Program-made: the position numbers and the translations under genes | In this document: positions 49,101 to 61,102 of the stretch, in pieces | How the letters are laid out: every line of letters begins with the position of its first letter | Numbering within the stretch: the first letter of the stretch is position 1 | Notes under the pieces: model-generated | Told to the model about the DNA's origin: nothing | Database searches by the model: none | Seen by the model: only the letters and a program-made list of their open reading frames with translations | Source: Strix aluco | Taxonomy: Eukaryota > Chordata > Aves > Strigiformes > Strigidae | Reading direction: 5' to 3' | NCBI RefSeq assembly: GCF_031877795.1 | Contig: NC_133938.1 | Span: 17,840,920-17,904,919 of the forward strand | Length of the DNA stretch: 64,000 bases

Positions 49101-49975
49101 GTGGATTTGGACTGGCAACATAAGGCTTGCTGGGCCCATGACTCCTCAGGCCATCAGGGAATGGATGCAACATATAGATAGGCTCGTGACCGAGGGGTGG
49201 ACAACCATGGACACTATTGCACAAGTTATCCATGAATGTGAGACATGTTGCAATCAAGCAAGCCAAATGGTTAAAATCCCTTTGGTATGGAGGACAATGG
49301 TTAAAATATAAATACAGAGAGGCCTGGCAGATTGATTATATTATGCTCCTACAAACTCGGCACAGCAAATGTTATGTGCTCACAATGGTGAAAGCAGCCA
49401 CCGAATGGTTGGAACCATGCCGTGCCCCATGCCACAGCCCAGAACACTATTCTAGGCCTTGAGAAGCAAGTCTTGTGGCAGCATAGCACCCCAAAAAGAA
49501 CTGAATCAGATAATGAGACTAATATCAGAAATAATCTCATAGACACTTGGTGCAAAGAACACAGCATTGAGTGGGTATATCACATCCCCTGTCATGCATC
49601 AGCCTTTGAGAAAATTGAGCAGTACAATGGCTAAAAACTACACTGAGAGCAATAGGTGCTGGAACTTTCAAACATCAGGACATGCATTTAGCAAAAGCCA
49701 CCTGGTTAGTCAATACTAGAGGATCTGCCAATCACTTTGGCCCTGCTCAGTCAAACCTTCTATGTACTGTAGATGGGGATAAAGTCCCTGTAGTGTGCAT
49801 TAAAATATGATGGGGAAGACAGTCTGGGTTATTCCTGCACTGGGTAAAGGTAAACCCATGCATGGAATTACTTTTGCCCAAGGATCTGGGTGCACTTGGT
49901 GGGTAATACAGAAGGGCAGGGAAGTCCAATGCGTGCCTCAAGGGGATTTGATTTTAGGTGAAAATAGCTGATGAA
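49101..49975 (+). pseudogene. ERVL pol remnant: integrase
   Basis: The N-terminal HHCC zinc module is visible: His at 49,137-49,139 and 49,152-49,154 in one frame, then Cys at 49,237-49,239 and 49,246-49,248 in another. The catalytic triad is still recognisable: Asp in WQIDY (49,334-49,336), Asp in ESDNE (49,509-49,511) and Glu in KIEQYNG (49,617-49,619). The last two are 35 residues apart, the classic DD35E spacing. The domain is split over three frames, with stops at 49,179-49,181, 49,460-49,462 and 49,632-49,634. The C-terminal part remains readable to about 49,975. It is non-functional. Confidence 0.88.
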
Positions 49976-50469
49976 TTGAACTGTATGATGTTAACTGTCA
50001 AATACCCCTGTTATTGCATAACGTCATCGCTACGGTTGATACATATTATATGAATGGCATCACATTAATAAAAAAAGATGAACTTTGGTAGAGTCAGGAC
50101 TGATTTCAGCAATTGGTGCCCAGCAACATCCTCGAGATTGACATCTTTGGCCCACAGACTATGAGCATAGATCGCGCCAGACACATCACTATAAACTCCA
50201 ATTGTAGCAGAGACTACACGCCATCCTCCTGCCGCAACCAGAGTCACCTGCTCCACTGACTGAGCCAACTCTGCCTCATCCCTCCTGCCTTAAAAGATTG
50301 TCATGACAAATGGAACCAGAAGTTATGGACTAAATGAACTCATTACACATTCTGGAGGGATGGCCCATAGACTAAGAGAATGATATCTGTGTATATACTT
50401 CTGAGACTAAGGAAAGGGATGGTGATTACTTAGAATGTATTGGGAACCCAAGCATAACATAAATGGTAT
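49976..50469 (+). other. ERVL 3' internal region, no readable product
   Basis: About 500 bases between the end of integrase and the polypurine tract. No envelope, transmembrane segment or clear dUTPase was seen on the + strand, where stops are frequent. A minus-strand frame of 67 codons at 50,065-50,268 is open, but the region is part of the element and I treat it as chance. Confidence 0.7.
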
Positions 50470-50487
50470 GGAATAAGGGGTGGAGAC
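50470..50487 (+). other. Polypurine tract
   Basis: GGAATAAGGGGTGGAGAC lies immediately before the LTR. Such purine-rich tracts prime second-strand DNA synthesis in retroviruses. Position and orientation confirm that the LTR is the 3' one of a + strand element. Confidence 0.8.
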
Positions 50488-50915
50488 TGTCCTGGTTTCA
50501 TCTGGGATAGAGTTAATATTTCTTAAGCTGGGAGGGGGCACAGCCAGAGCATATAGCCAATGGAATATTCCATATCGTGTGATGTCATGCTCAGTATATA
50601 AAGGAGGGGCGGCCAGGAAGAAGGCAGGTTCCCTCTCGCTTCCGGGATTGCGATGGTGGGATCTTGGTTCTTTCAGGATCACTAGCCAGGAACAGGCTGG
50701 GTATCAGTCAGCAGGTGGTGAGCAGCCACATTGTGCATTACCCATTTGTACTTTCTATTATTGTTATTATTTTATTACAATTACTAAACTGTTTTTTACC
50801 TCAATCTGCAAGTCTCCCTTTATTCCTCCAATTTTCTTCCCTGTTCTCCCATGCAGAGGGAGGGTGAGAAAGTGGCTGCATGGTGTTTGAGCTCAGCCAG
50901 CAGTCAAACCACAAT
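50488..50915 (+). repeat. 3' LTR of the ERVL element
   Basis: Starts TGTCCTGGTTTC and ends near GTCAAACCACAA. It contains a TATA box (TATATAAA, 50,595-50,602) preceded by a CRE-like TGATGTCATG. The usual poly(A) signal is not intact: the place near 50,778 reads ACTAAACTG. Compared with bird LTRs of this kind as I remember them it is short, with little sequence between AGAGTTAAT and AGCTGGGAGGGGGCACAGCC, suggesting an internal deletion or a short subfamily. Confidence 0.85.
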
Positions 50916-51342
50916 GAATATACAGACAGTTTGTGGTGGCAGTCCACCTCTTCATGCACTCTGACATGCACAGAAAGCACTAAAACAACAAAAACTCATT
51001 TGATAATGTCAGGATAGATAGTCTCTAATCTTCAGTAGCCTGATTTTTGCAACTACCAGGCTAATCTAAGTGTAATAATACTACTTCATCCTTGAACACC
51101 CTGTTCTATAACATGTAAGCAGTGATGTCAGCATTGCAAAGGAAGGGCTGTGTGGCCATTTGAACAATCCTATCACCCGCTTTCTAGCTAAGTGTCAATT
51201 TTTCAATGGGCATAGAAATTCTCACAGCAGAGCCTGTCCAAAACTCAGTAGCAATCACCTGACATGCTTAACTTTGTATAGCTCTGGCTTTTTTAGACTG
51301 ACCATGTATTTCTTTCTAACATGAAATTAAAATGAGGCTTAT

Positions 51343-51362
51343 GGAGAGAGAGAGAGAGAGAG
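51343..51362 (+). repeat. GA microsatellite
   Basis: About nine to ten GA units. Purine-only strand, which can form triplex DNA. Confidence 0.95.
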
Positions 51363-54300
51363 CATGGACAATACAAACCATTCACTAGTCAGATACAACA
51401 AAACTTTTGCTGAATGCATACAGGGTTAGCAAACTCTGAGAAATTCCTGTGGACAGGTCTACTTGAAGCAGTCTGATCAAGGAACGGGCAGAATCAATGC
51501 CATTGTGTGTATATAATAGAACAAAGTCTTAAGTACATAGAAAGAGGTTTTCCTTCTTTTCTTTCCCAATATCAAAATGTCCAATTTGATGAAGATAAAA
51601 CCAATGCTAGTGGCTTATTCAAGGATCAGTAAGTTGTACTAATAGAAAAGGCAGAGTTCTCTTGCTTTGAGAAGTGCCTGTGCAATATTTGACATCAGAG
51701 AAAGCACAGAGCTCAATTACACTTGCACTTGTAGGATTGCTTAATTTGGCTCTGAAATATGAATGCATTTATGGCTTTGTAATCTAGTTTTCAGATGAGT
51801 TTTGCAAGCTAACTGTACACACAGTCTCATATTTCCAAATGTTGTACCAACCTAATTAAAAGGAACAGAAAATGAAGATTGCTTCCTTAATGCAAGATAC
51901 TTTTCTAAAAGGACCAGTATATGAACATAAATCTATCCATAGGTATACAGATATGCAAATGGATCCATCCTTAGAGTAACGGCTTGGCTGAGTTGAAACC
52001 AACAAAGGAGGAACTCTGAACGTGGGACTCCCCCCAGCTGTATACTGGAATCCCCTGGAAACCTTTGTCTTAGCCATGTTCTGAAAATCGTTTCGGCTAG
52101 GGGGCGTTCAACTAACATTTTTTACATGGCTGCACTTTTGACGTTAACCTGTTAACAGCAGACATGAAAGAAGCCTCCTGATGAGAACTATAAAGAGAAA
52201 AACCCTAATATTCTGTGCTGACTTTAAATTTCTCCGTTACTCTGTATTCAAGGGTCTCCAACTTCCCTGTGAAGTTATAGCAACACAAGTAAATAAGTAT
52301 TAGTATCTCATACAGAAATACGCCTGCCGTTTGTTCATGCTATAGCCATAACTATAAGCACTCGAATACAGGGATACCCACAAAGTTCCCTTATGCTGAA
52401 TGTGACAGTGATGTGCATTATACCAATACAACGAAGCCATAATCCACAGAACTGGTTACAGCAGCAACAATTTTGCCAGTATAACTTCATGTACACAAAA
52501 CTTCTACTGGCATAAAACCGACAGCAATCATATACCTCATGTTACCTCAGCCTTCCTAACTGTTACAAGAGACAGCAGAAGCATGACTATAACCTTAAAT
52601 ATTTACCAATGCAACTATTTTAATTTGAGATATTACATTTGGGGTACTTATGGGGGCAAAAACTTCACATCAGTTAAACCTTGGCTTCCCTGACCACGTG
52701 TTACATGTGGCTCCAGGGCACCAGCACCTCCACCTTGCTGCTTAAGTTTCCTGGGTGGAAGGAAGTCAGAGGCAATTGCATCACATGTCCACCCACCAGG
52801 CTCTCTAAGAACAGAACATTTATTCCTGCCTCTCCAATGTAGGCAAGATGAGTGCATCAGCACCTTTTAACTGGCTGAAATAAGGGACCCAGAGTTCAAA
52901 GTGCTAGACCCTTTCTAAGCGTGTATAACCTGGGCAATCAACAAACAAGACAAATACAGGTCTATAAGCATGGGTTAGATAAGGGTAGCTAGGCACTGAG
53001 GTAAGGGTAGTTAAACACTGAAATTTGCCTACGGAAACTGTAAACTCTTCAATACTGATAATTCTCTGTCTGGCACATCATAGGCTTAGCTGACTCTGTG
53101 TTAGGGCCAGGGGTCTGGTTAAGAGAACGCTACGATACCCCTTCAGTCCATATTGTAAGAGATTTCTTTTGCTGCCACCTCCCCCTCTGCAGATGAAGAA
53201 CATGGGAAAATACACATTGCAGCAGGTGACTCATTATAGTAGTAGATGCCCTGTATTAAATTTTATATATGAGAATTTCCATAATTTCATGGGTGCCACT
53301 TTAAGAAACAAAATACACTGAACTTTCATTGTGCTGTGGGAAGCAAAGCTGAACAGCACATCAGCAGTTATGGTATTACATATGGACTTTTGCTTCCTCC
53401 TGGGAGCTGTTTTCCTTAGAAACAGAGCTGATTCCTATTTTCCACTTTGCTGATAGCTCTGTTCCTGCATAGTTTGTACTATGGTAGGAACTATTGTGCA
53501 CCCTTCCCTCTCCCTCCCACCCCTGCATACCCACACACTTCCTCTTTTCCAGAACAAAAGACTTTTCCAATTATTTAAGGAATTCCACAAAATTATATTC
53601 CCTATCCTTATATAGTGATAAAAATTATGAAGAATTAGTTCTAAAATATGCTTTCAATAGGGTAAGTGTAATTGTTACCCAGGAGCTATATCCCTAACAA
53701 CTTTCTATTTAATCTTAAAACAGTCATGAGAGAAAAGCTTTTGAGAAGGATGGGCTTCCATACCCAGTTCTGGTTGCACTACCTGGGGTGAAAACAATTT
53801 GATTTCAGAGGAATACTTATACAAGGATTCCAGAATCAAAACTTGCTATAAATTCTGGTTACCTTCAGATATTTCCAGTTACTGTCTTATGGAACTATCA
53901 TTTGGGATTTAGTTCACAGTCTACAAGCAGTAATGATAGAAAATCAAGACAGGACAGGTTACTACAGCTTAGCTATCAGACTTCTTGAAAACACACTATA
54001 ACCTTTAGAAAAACAAGCTTCCAATAAACACAAGAAGCAGGCTCCAGTCTATGATCAAGAATTCTCTTATCTCTTAACCCTGGTTCACAGGCTAATGAGA
54101 CTACTTTGAGAAAACTGTTTTTAAGTGTCTCCCCTTTATCCTTTCCAGAATTCTGCAGGCTGTATGGCTCATTACATGTTTCTCATAATACTGACTAGCC
54201 CCTGCCATAATCTGTCTCCTTGCTGCCCGAGTGCAGGAATTCTTCACATCAAATTAAAGGGCCAGAAGCACAGGACATTTCAAGAAGGACAAGGAGGTGG

Positions 54301-55159
54301 CAAAGGTCGCTGACTCTACAGGCAGCAATTGTTATACTTTCTGAAGGGAAGTATTTCATCTACTCAGGAAGTCTGGAAGATGTACTTCCTGGGAGAAGGT
54401 TGTTCAGTGCCAATAGAGGTGCTAATATAAACTGTATATAAGTCTACTGTTATCATTTTCAAATTAAGAAATATATGGCAAATCTTTCAGCCTTTCCCCT
54501 CTCCCAAAGTCAGTATTTTATCATTTTTAAAGCTTTGCATTGACACAGTGCCAACCAAAGGCAAACACTAAAAAATACAAGCACAGACCCAGCATGTCAC
54601 TTTGCACAACAAAAATAGAATGGGGAAGAAGTGCTAAAATGCCATGCAAAACATTTCCAGGCCTAATTAAAAAAGAAAAAAAGACAGACTGAGTGAATTC
54701 TCCCCATCCTAGAAAAAGGAACTGAAAAAAAAAAACAGTGCCACACAGCATTACATGAAAAAAAATGCCTTAGCCAAACTCTGTAGCATTCTGTAAATGA
54801 AGACTGAATGAAGAATTGCAGGCACCGGAACACTGAAAATTACTGTCTTTTGTTGCAATCCCTAAGAAAATAGCACCTGAAACTGGAGGCGGAATTTTTT
54901 TGGAACACTTTATGAACTGTTAACTTGGGTTAAAACATCTAGCCACACACAGAGAACAGGAGTGCAGTACTTGAAAGGAGGAACTTGTGGGGCACTGTAC
55001 TACAAAACACAGAGCCGCAAACTGGCCTGTGATTAGCACAAGGCAGTGGAACAGCCCTTGATAATCGAGCCTCAGAATAGGATCAGACTAAGAACAGAGC
55101 TCTTCTTGCCAGTAGCAACCTTATTAGGCAATCACCACCATTCCCCCCATATCTAAATT

Positions 55160-55173
55160 AAAAAAAAAAAAAA
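55160..55173 (+). repeat. Poly(A) run, 14 bases
   Basis: Uninterrupted adenines followed by CCCCAACC. No retrocopy is visible upstream. Confidence 0.95.
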
Positions 55174-55689
55174 CCCCAACCAAAACAAAACACATTTATT
55201 TTTATTGATTTTGCCTTTCTTTTTGAAGAATATGTTTCCAAACAGCATGCTGGAGCTTCATCAGTGCTCACTGTAAGCCTAGTTCAACTTTAAGTGAATT
55301 AAATGAACGGTTTTTCCTTTTACATCAATGGAGCTGTAGCAGGCCTCACTGGGCCAAGTTTACAGAGAGTACATCCCTGTAAATGTAGTCAAGTTGAAAA
55401 CAATTGCACTGCTCGTACAAGTAATGATAACTTTGTGCAAGTAATGCTCATGGGAAGGAAGGTGTTCAGGACACAGACCTACTGATAGCTTTTGTGGCAC
55501 AAAATCACCTCAGCAAAAAAGAATAAGGCTGCATACACTGAAGTTTAAAATAGAGGAAAATATACTTTGCCACATAACAGACAAACCTAGAGTGTCTCTG
55601 GACACTTCCTTATCACACAAACCCCAAAATATCATGGAAAAATTCACTCAGCAGTTTCAATCATCCATCCAGCATGAAAATAAGTGTTA

Positions 55690-56350
55690 TTCATTTCATA
55701 ACAATTTGTGATGGTTCTCAAACAATAAAGAAAACATGCAAATTACACCGATACAATAAAGACTTGATTATGCAACTGCTTTGCCTATTTCACTGCAGCA
55801 ATAAGCAAGCAAATAGAGACTGAATGGAGCACAATTTAGCAATCTCATACTGCAAAAGAATATTCACTTGTGTTACTGCTTCAGCTACTTAAAATAAATA
55901 ATTTTGGTAAATCATTATCATTAGGGGACCTTATGTAATGAATTTTCACAATGATCCTGAGACTAGTTTCATCGTGTTTGTGCTCCACTTCCAGATTTTC
56001 AAGACAGAATTGTTTTGCTCTCAAAAGACAGCAGAATACTTTTTATAAAACATGTTCAATTAATTTTTAAGGGGTCAGCATTCCATTTTTCAGAATATTT
56101 TGAAATAATCTTTCCTACTTTCTAATTAGAATTTACAAGTATATTTTAACCTCATTAGAGCCAATGGAAATTAAGTACAGGCTTAAATGTGTTCTTTTTT
56201 CCTGAACCAGGATATTCCATTGTGGTTTAGATTAAAAATAAGACAGAAAAGCGCTGATAATTATATTTCAGGCAGCTTTCAGAGTTTACATACAAGATAT
56301 TCTATACAAAACATGGCAATATAATATGCTAATAAATTCAGTTATTTCTT
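55690..56350. promoter_or_regulatory. Possible conserved non-coding element
   Basis: A long stretch with octamer-like CATGCAAATTAC, ATAATTTTGG, several TAAT cores and AACAATAAAG words (SOX-like). It contains no repeats and no homopolymers beyond short A/T words. The texture is like that of conserved developmental enhancers. The call rests on motif content only and needs alignment to other species. Confidence 0.25.
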
Positions 56351-57221
56351 TTTTTCTGCTGTAGCAAGAAAAGACACTAACAATGCTGTTTATGGGGGCA
56401 ATAGGAGGAAAAAGGTACCTTCTATTCACCTACATGAAATCTAAATTTAAGAGAAGGTTTCTCTTCCCTGGTTTCTTCTCCAACACCACTGTGGGTGAGA
56501 ATCCATGTTTAAAATTTGATTCATTAATGCTGCCTGAATCATCATTAACTCATCCTTCATGCCCTATGAGCTGCGTCAGAAGAGGTCACAGAGTACTGGT
56601 GCTGGCCAGCAGCCAGTGACGGCATGGAGAGCAGCCAGCCATTCTGCTATGGACTGGAGGGGGTTCCTGCAAGAATTTGAGAGTTCTGCCATATTTCCAC
56701 CTCTATTACAGCCCAAGATCTCCTGCAGAGTTTGCATGTACAGCCTACGGATACAAAAGGCTATGCTCCTCTTGCTGTATTTTTATGTTGTTGACTAACA
56801 GTTATTTGTTCACTGAATTCTAAGTAACCAAATCAGCAGTAAGATTTTTATATAGTTTCATGCAGCTTAAGTGCATGAACTTCTCTTGGCCAAATCATAT
56901 CTACACATGATGTTGCAGAATTGATAATTTCAGGTAATTCCTGCTTTTTTTTGCAAGCTGAGAAAAACAAATATAGGAATTAACAATACTATCTTGTCCA
57001 AGTTCCCTTTTTAGGAGGAAAATAATCTTCTTTGTTCCAGTTTCCTGTACTTTAACATTCTTACTAATGAATTACCGGATTTGATCCTGAACCATTCTGT
57101 AGCAAGATTTGGAAAATTTGTACATACATTATGAAATGAAACCAAGTTACACATGGCTTCCAAGAAAATAAATTAATCGGCGCTTGTATATAAGAGAAAT
57201 AGGCAGTATGGGTTATGGAAG

Positions 57222-57240
57222 AAAAAAAAAAAAAAAAAAA
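57222..57240 (+). repeat. Poly(A) run, 19 bases
   Basis: Uninterrupted adenines. Simple slippage repeat or an old retroposon tail; nothing upstream is recognised. Confidence 0.95.
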
Positions 57241-58133
57241 GCACTTTGGCATGGTACAACAGAAGTAGGCAATATCACCAATACATCATTTTCTCATGCA
57301 TATTTATAAAGATCCATATGTAAAAGCTCCCACCCACAAATGCACAACACACAAAAATGCATAGTTCTTTGGGAAATGGCTTTTGTATAATCTGATAGAA
57401 AAACTTTACTGCAGCATACTTGAAAATAGATTGAAAATTATTGCCCCACTTTGAACATTTCCTGAAATGCACTGTAATATCAGTACAAAGCTGACAGCAT
57501 CAATCAGGAATCTTCAGAGATGCTTCATTTGATTTTTCAGAGAGATGAGAAAGCAACAAAGTGACTGGACCAAGCAATTCCAGATACTTACAGCACATTA
57601 ATCAATTTGAAATGAACTCCTTTTGTCTGCAGCTGTAATGGTTTAGAAGACATTTCCTAAACAAATAGATAATATTTTCTTTTCTATTACAACTGATCAA
57701 ACTCTGAGACTTATATAATTTTTTTTAAAAAAACACCAAACAATTGTAGTATTTTTTTTATTAAAGAGCATGCTTACAAATGTGAAATCATGGTTACAGA
57801 AGTTCAAATAAAGCTTATTTTTTAAATTCTATCTGACCTTGGATTTGACAAAATTGTATACGGGTCAAGATTATGAAAGGGCTTCCATTACGTGAAGTTA
57901 TCTAAGTATTGTTCAGACTGGTTTTCAGGATGAAATACTAGCTGAAGTTTGTATTTACTTGATGCGCAATCACTTTAACCTTGCTATGTGCACAGCAGAT
58001 GTCTTCTTCACAAGACTACAGAAGCTATTGACTATAAATCTTGATAAGATAAGCTGTTCATTCCTTGCTTGTCAGAGCGCTCTAAAAAGTCGCATAAAAG
58101 AAAACAATTACTGAACTGAGGCAAATACTAAAT

Positions 58134-58200
58134 GCTGATCCTAGAGTTCTTATGGGGACTTCAATAGGACTTCTGCGCAAGTAAAACCAGCAGAATTAGA
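58134..58200 (+). mobile_element. Fragment of ancient amniote repeat
   Basis: ATGCTGATCCTAGAG, then GGGGACTTCAATAGGACTTCTGCGC, then AAAACCAGCAGAATTAGAACC (landmarks) follow the 'GACTTCAATGGGA ... GCAGGATTTGGCCC' pattern of an old reptile/bird repeat. Decayed. Confidence 0.3.
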
Positions 58201-60580
58201 ACCATTGTAAGAAAGTCATTATATAGAATTCAATTCACTTGTGAAATTTAATTCATATGAATGCCAAAACTGCAGTTGCAATTTATTCTAATCGGCACCA
58301 TTTCTGAAATCTCAATAGTTAAAAAGAAGATGAAATGAGCATAGTAATTCAGCTATCTCCTTTATCCTTGCATCTACCCATTCAGTCTTCAGTGACACAA
58401 TGTGTGGCTAAAGCAGGAGCCAAAAAGCTTGTATTCCCCATCCTATGGGGGAAGAGAGTGGCCAAGACTGTCAACTCAATAGTTTAAATTAACAAAAGCC
58501 TCCACTGAGTGCTTTCCACTATATCTGGAAATAGGTTTGGAAAGCAGGTTCCATCCATCTTTCTGCTTTGCTGAGTTGATTAAGGAAGTTTGTTCTACTT
58601 ACAAAAATGACACCCAATCAACACAAGAAGAAGGACTGAGGGGTCAGAACTCTTGTTAAGAACAAAAAGGCATGAAAAATACACAGCAGATGGTATTTTA
58701 GGCACGTGTGTCTTCACAGTAATGGTTAAAAAAAACCCTAGATGAGGTGGACTACCCTGCAGAAATGGGAAGATTATTCCTTCATTTGGAGAGTTATTAA
58801 CATGCTCAGGGCAAAGTTGCTAATTGATCCAAAAAAAGTTTGGCATTTTTGAATTTAAATTAGTTGTCTTCAGAGAACTCACTATAAGGAGAAAAGTCTT
58901 ATCTTCTGAATCGCTGTCCACAAGGTGAAACAGAAAGCCACCACTCCTGTTATTTCAGTCATCTTCTACAAATGAACTTTCTAGAAACGCAAACCTTTTA
59001 CTTATGAGATGCTAATGAGCTGCTGCTAAACTTTCTGAAGTTGATAAGCAGTCAGGCTATTTTCTAGGGCAAAACTGACTTTCTGTGGGATAGTAATTCA
59101 CTAATGCTAAGCATCAAAAGATGCATTGTGATTGAAGTTCTTTTTTACAGGATCCTATGCTTTGGCTTACAACATTCTACAGCCTTTAGACATCTGGGAA
59201 TCTCAGAACAAGCAGAAAAGTTATCTGCAACCCTACCTTAAAAGAAGACTTAATGGATAAAATAACCAAATAATTGGCCAATCACACAAGAATGCCATAT
59301 GATAGTATCCCCTTTAAAGCATATATACATAGAGACAGGCCTCAAAAAACGTTAGAATTACTATACATATGCTGTTCAGATAATCTGCACATACTCAGTC
59401 CAATAAACTGGATTTATTCAATTCATACAGAGGATTCTGCACTGGCAAAACCACAGTCACCATCTGTGTGCTGCAGTTCAGTCTCCTTTGCCTTCATGTT
59501 CTTGGCAAAGCCTCTGAAAACCAGAGATTCCCTACTGAACTTTCTGAATTAAAAGAAACAGAAATTACACAAGTATGCAATCTCTGCTACATCCCCTTTA
59601 ATATTTAATTAGCTATCCAATCAAAGAGTGAAACCAAGAAAAATGATATGACTGATTGAACTGATCCACTTGGAGAAGAACAATGTGATGATAAATAACA
59701 ATCCAAGTGACCACAGAGGCTTAACACAAGTCAGGAAGAGAGCCATTTTTTGGTTTCTTAGAATCAAAATTTAACAGATCTGCTGGTGCTTTAATCAGAG
59801 GTTAAATACCATCTCTTGAATGTTGCAGGCACCATATATAGACTTTTTCCAGAAAGGTGTTATTAAATAGGATCTGTGTGCTTCAGAAACACATCCATTT
59901 GTTCTGTTGGAGGTTCAACTGACAAGGTTGATGACAAACCTTTATTTTTTTAAGCACGATCTTCTCCCCCCCTCTAGCACACACGCATACTTGTTCAAAC
60001 ATAAACAGCAAATTCTTTTCATGCAAGTTGGCCGGTACTTTTTTTCCAGAAATTTGGATAGTTTCTACAGCATATTCACTTGACTTAATTCAGATGTTAA
60101 TGCTTCCAGATAATACTTCTCCAAACCAGACACACTTCCATGACCTTCATGCTTAGTGCATGCTTAGCTCACAAATTTCCTCTTTGAAAGAGCTTCCACA
60201 GAAAAAAATTCAGACTTCAACAAGCAGCAGAAGTTTCAGAGGAAAAAAATTTAAAACCCCAAATATTGCTACATTTCCTATGAAGCTTAATTCCCTCATG
60301 CATACTAGTACTCAAACACACCGCTACAGTCCACAAGGAGCCATCCAAAATGTCCAGTTCTACACTAACCCACAAATCTAATGTTAAACCTGGAAAATAG
60401 ACTGAAATATGCTACTTCTAGTAGATGTTTGCCTACATTGCAATCCCTTGTTCTTTTTTATTCCAGATCAGCTTGCATATTGTAACCCACCTCCTACTCA
60501 TGGGAGAGGAGAGAAAACTTAAAGCCCACATTTCTAGTTTGGGAGAATAATGGAACAAAATTCAGTTTAGAGAACAAAAC

Positions 60581-60595
60581 AAAAAAAAAAAAAAA
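60581..60595 (+). repeat. Poly(A) run, 15 bases
   Basis: Uninterrupted adenines after AACAAAAC. Confidence 0.95.
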
Positions 60596-60948
60596 GGAGA
60601 AGCAATTGAAAAAGATAAGAGTCCTTAAACACCTAAATTTTTTCCTACTATGCCTGGTTCATATCTCCAGCTGCCAGTCTGTCAAGTCTGACAATAACTG
60701 CTGTGATAGAAATCTGCTAAAGAAAATCGGATGCTGCAACAGCCTGTTTAATGAAACAGTGGGAAGCTCACATTAGCAATAAACACAGGAAGTGTGAGAA
60801 GTCTTGGCAAAAGCCAAGTAAACTGCCACTTTTCTGCTCTGTACTTGAGCAGTCTTTTTTATTGCTTTTCTTTACAATAGAGCAGAGAAATTCAGGACTT
60901 CTACATGTGGATTCACAAGTATGTTAATGTAATACCATGTGATTCCAC

Positions 60949-61102
60949 CTGTTTCAGAATAAGAATGCTTTCTTCTGATCCAGATATTCTGCTTCTAAAG
61001 CTTTGATTCATAATTTCATGGAAACATGAATGTGGACATGGAAAGCTTGCTGGACTGGAAATATGTCTTTCAGTGTGGACTTCTGCTTTGGTAGCTGTAA
61101 AT
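60949..61102 (-). other. Candidate coding exon, 154 bp (minus strand)
   Basis: On the minus strand an excellent acceptor (GGTCCTCCTTTCCAG) and a good donor (AAACAG, then GTGGAA) bound 154 bases. One frame is open for all 51 whole codons, entering in phase 2 and leaving in phase 0. The product is hydrophilic with two Cys and several His, and ends in a helix-like EESILILKQ. The exit phase matches the entry phase of 40,315-40,466, about 20 kb downstream on this strand; the ERVL insertion would lie in the intron between them. No family is recognised. A chance pseudo-exon is still likely enough that confidence stays low. Confidence 0.25.

Larger units (their letters stand above)
47896..50915 (+). 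mobile_element. Decayed ERVL-type endogenous retrovirus, 5'-truncated
   Basis: From left to right on the + strand: end of reverse transcriptase, RNase H, integrase, a 3' region without an envelope frame, a polypurine tract and one LTR. The 5' LTR, gag, protease and the polymerase core of reverse transcriptase are absent or unrecognisable. The LTR opening TGTCCTGGTTTCATCTGGGA and the AGAGTTAAT after it are those of a family abundant in bird genomes, which I place with ERVL. Class III elements of this kind typically lack env, as here. Frame changes and stops occur throughout, so no functional product is possible. With only one LTR the insertion cannot be dated by LTR divergence. Confidence 0.9.
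50916..55690. other. Non-coding stretch right of the provirus
   Basis: AT-rich DNA containing a GA dinucleotide repeat (51,343-51,362) and a 14-A run (55,160-55,173). Small frames show no domains. No gene was recognised. Confidence 0.6.
56351..60948. other. Non-coding stretch
   Basis: AT-rich DNA with a 19-A run (57,222-57,240), a T8/A7 junction (57,719-57,733), a 10-base perfect palindrome AGAGCGCTCT (58,074-58,083), an ancient repeat fragment (58,134-58,200) and a 15-A run (60,581-60,595). No gene was seen. Confidence 0.6.

Noticed and set aside
47896-50915. Intact or recently active retrovirus
   Set aside because: At least six in-frame stops and several frame changes, absence of gag and of the polymerase core, and only one LTR.
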